Shown here piece by piece: positions 61,621-64,000 of a stretch of DNA of 64,000 bases. Every line of letters starts with the position of its first letter. Within the stretch, counting starts at the first letter, position 1. Made by a program: the position numbers and the translations under genes. The notes under the pieces are model-generated. The model searched no databases and was not told the DNA's origin. It saw nothing but the letters and a program-made list of their open reading frames with translations. This DNA comes from Prorocentrum cordatum (lineage: Eukaryota; Sar; Dinophyceae; Prorocentrales; Prorocentraceae). Location: positions 1,342,970-1,406,969 of the forward strand of contig CAUYUJ010014615.1 of NCBI GenBank assembly GCA_963575745.1. Direction: 5' to 3'.

Positions 61621-61803
61621 TCCCGCCGAAATGTCTTTTGTTGGCGTCTGCTGCCGGCCTGTGTTGCCCCCTCCGCCTCCCCGCCTCCCGCCTCCTCCCT
61701 CCTTCCCCCCCCGCCCTCCCGCCGCCCCCCCCATTCCCTGGGGGGCCACGATAGGGGGAGACTGGCACAGGGGGGATGCACCGACCTGGAATCGGTGCTA
61801 CAT

Positions 61804-61819
61804 CGCCGATCGATCGGCG
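61804..61819. repeat. Perfect 16-bp palindrome
   Basis: CGCCGATCGATCGGCG equals its own reverse complement. Related words CGGCGATCAATGGGCG follow near 61879, so the palindrome may belong to a short diverged repeat. Confidence 0.85.
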
Positions 61820-62149
61820 GTAGGCCCCGGATAGCGAAACCGTACATCCCTGGGCAGGTTGGGACTATCGGGACCATATCGGCGATCAATGGGCGACTGG
61901 GGGCCGATACATCCCGCCCGATGCCTATCCCCCCCTCGCGGTACCCCTGATCCCCCCCCTCCCCCTCCACTTCTCCACTTCTCCCCCTCCCCCCCCCCGC
62001 CGCTCCTGGCCCTCGAGCAGCCGCACCTCCCACGCCGTCAGGTCGAGCCGCGCCCGGTAGCCAGTCGCCACCGTCGGTCGCTCGATGGAGGCCTTCTTCG
62101 AGAGGGGAAGGCGGGGGCCGCGAGCCGGTCGGCGCAGGAGCACGCTGGG

Positions 62150-64000
62150 AAGGAGATCCTCCCTCCCCTCTCCTCCCCCTCCTCCTCCTCCTCCTGATCC
62201 TGATCTTCCTCCTCCTTCTCCTCCTCCTCCGACTCCTCCTCATCCTTCTCTTCCTCTTCTTCCTCCTCCCCCTCGCCCATCCTCCTCAATCCTCCTCAAT
62301 CCTCCTCCTTCCTCCTCCATCGTCCTGCCTCTCTCTCTCTCTCTCACTCCCTCCTCCATCTTCCTCCATCCTTCTCTCCCTGCCTCATTATCCTCTTCCT
62401 CCTCCGCCTCCTCATTCTCTCCCTCCCTCCTACTCATATTCCTACTTCCTCCTCCCTCTCCCTCAATCCCACCTCCGCCTCTTCCATCTCCTCCTCCTCC
62501 CCCTCCACCTCCTCCTCCGCCTTCTCCTCCTCCTCCTCATGATCCTCGTCCCAACTCATCCTCCTTCTCCTCCTGCTCCTCCTCCTCCTTCTCCTGCTCC
62601 TCCTCCTCCCCTCCTGCTCCTCCTCCTCCTCCTTCTCTGCCATCTCCTCCTCCTCCTCCTCCTTCTCCTCATCCCCCGACTCCTCCTCGGCCACCTCCTC
62701 ATCCTCCTCATCCGTTTCGCCCTTCCTCCTCCTCCTCTTTCTCGCCCTCCCTCCTCCTCCTCCTCCTCCTCTTCCTCCTCCTCCTCCCCCTCCTCCTCCA
62801 CATCCTCCACCTCTCATCCTACGCCTCCTCTGCCTCTTCCTCCTCATCATCCTCCTTCTCCATATTATCCTCCTCCGCCTCCACCTCCTCCTCCTCCTCC
62901 TCCTCCTTCACCTCCTCATCCAACCTCCTCATTATCCTCCTTCTCCTTCTCTTGTTTGACGTCAGCCGCAATGGCTCGTTTGCCTGCGAGGCGCCAGCTA
63001 AAGGATGAAAGGGCTGCATGAGAGACATGAACTCGTCCAGGTCAAGTGACACATCCTTTCTCCCTGGTCCCTCCTCGTCTCGTCCCTCCTCCTCCTCCCT
63101 CTCCCCCTCTCCCTCCCTCCTCCTCCTCCTCCTCCTCCTCCTCCTCCTCCTCCTGCTCCTCCTGCTCCTCCTCCTCCTCCTCCTCCTCCTCCTCCGTCTC
63201 CTGCTCCTGCTCCGCCTCCTCCTCCTGTCCCTCCTCCTCCTCCTCCTCCTTCTCCTCCTCCTCCTCCTCCTCCGTCTCCTGTTCCTCCTACTCATCCTCC
63301 TCCTCCGTCTCCTGTTCCATCCTCCTCCTCCTCCTCCTCCTCCTCGTCCTCCTCCTCCTCCTCGATCTGCATCTCTTCATCCTCCTCCTCCTGCTCCTCC
63401 TCCTGCACCTCCTCTTCTTTCTCCTCCTCATCCTCCTCCACCTCCTCCTCCTCCCCCTTCTCCCCTCCATCCTCCTTTATCTTCCTCCACCCTCCTCGTT
63501 CTTCCTCCTTTCTCCTCCATATTCCTCCATCCTGCTCCTCATCCTCTCTTCTCCAGCTTTATGCCTCTATCTCGCCCTCTCTCCTCCATGTTTCTCCATC
63601 CTTCTCTGCCTCCCCTCCCTCCCTCCTCCTCCTCCTCACCTCCACCTCCTCCACCACCACCTCCTCCTCCTCCATATCCTCCTCCTCCTCCTCCACCTCC
63701 TCCTCCTCCTCCTCCTCCTTCTCCTCCTATTACCCGTCCTCCTGTTCCTCCTCCTAATTACCTCCTCCTCCCTCTCCCTCAAGCCTCCTCCTCCCTCCTC
63801 CTCCTCTTCCTCCTCCTCCTCCTCCTCCCTCCTCCTCCTCCGTCTCCTCCTCCTCCTCCTCCTGCTCCTCATTCTCCTTCTCCTTCTCCTTCTCCTTATT
63901 ATCTTCCTCTTCCTCCTCTTCCTCCTCCTCCTGTTTCTCCTCCTCATCCTCCTTCTCCTCCTCCCTCCTCCTGTGTTTGCCCCTCCTCCTGTCCCTGTTG
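62150..64000. repeat. Polypyrimidine (CTC/CTT)n tract 3, to window end
   Basis: About 1.85 kb of CTC, CTT, CAT and CTG triplets, almost purine-free on the plus strand. It is broken only at about 62955-63055 by a mixed piece (TTGACGTCAGCCGCAATGGC ... AAGTGACACATCC). Long Glu/Arg or Ser/Pro frames are artefacts. The tract continues past the window. Confidence 0.95.

Overview
The window looks like nuclear DNA of a dinoflagellate, with a large Prorocentrum- or Polarella-like genome as the best guess. Three things point there. It is GC-rich and packed with degenerate GGCCCAAGAGGCC-type repeats and kilobase-long CTC/CTT polypyrimidine tracts. It carries a copia-type element with the gag, SAM-methyltransferase-like and pol pieces I know from dinoflagellate elements, and an intact LINE with endonuclease, reverse transcriptase and RNase H. 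The only gene-like stretches change frame repeatedly, as multi-exon or decayed genes do. No rRNA, tRNA, CRISPR array or bacterial operon was recognised. The species call is inference.

Layout. Positions 1-6843 are dispersed repeats: two copies of a composite unit (about 44-bp tandem repeat, polypyrimidine tract, GGCCC block, hairpin-bearing end module) plus a nearly perfect 230-bp tandem duplication. Positions 6844-16139 hold one decayed LTR retrotransposon on the minus strand. Its LTRs are about 92% identical, its primer-binding site matches the initiator-Met type, and it is flanked by a 5-bp duplication whose empty-site paralogue lies at about 16500. Positions 16140-19805 return to the composite repeats and contain a two-class 77/99-bp satellite array. 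Positions 19806-25610 are largely non-coding, with microsatellites and several inverted repeats. Positions 25624-33155 hold a lysine/glycine-rich ORF and a full-length LINE ORF (1752 codons), both on the minus strand and bracketed by ATC microsatellites.

Positions 34515-35722 carry a CAGCCT hexamer array followed by a 73-bp array open in all three forward frames. From about 37880 to 44870 a series of coding-like minus-strand segments may be exons of one or more unrecognised genes, interrupted by a TGCTA pentamer tract and a 30-G run. Positions 45600-48270 form a large inverted repeat with arms of about 0.65 kb. From 51256 to 59473 runs a plus-strand SF1 (UPF1/SEN1-like) helicase gene or pseudogene. 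Its Walker A segment is cut from the rest by about 2.2 kb of minisatellite containing an assembly gap of 100 N, motif II reads NEAGQ instead of DEAGQ, and the frame slips before motif VI. The last 1.9 kb is polypyrimidine.

Functionally, only the LINE looks intact. The copia element and probably the helicase are damaged, and most of the rest is repeat expansion. The most unusual items are the methyltransferase-like domain inside the copia element, the retrotransposon insertion with its own empty-site paralogue in the same window, the modular repeat family, the long inverted repeat and the minisatellite-split helicase.
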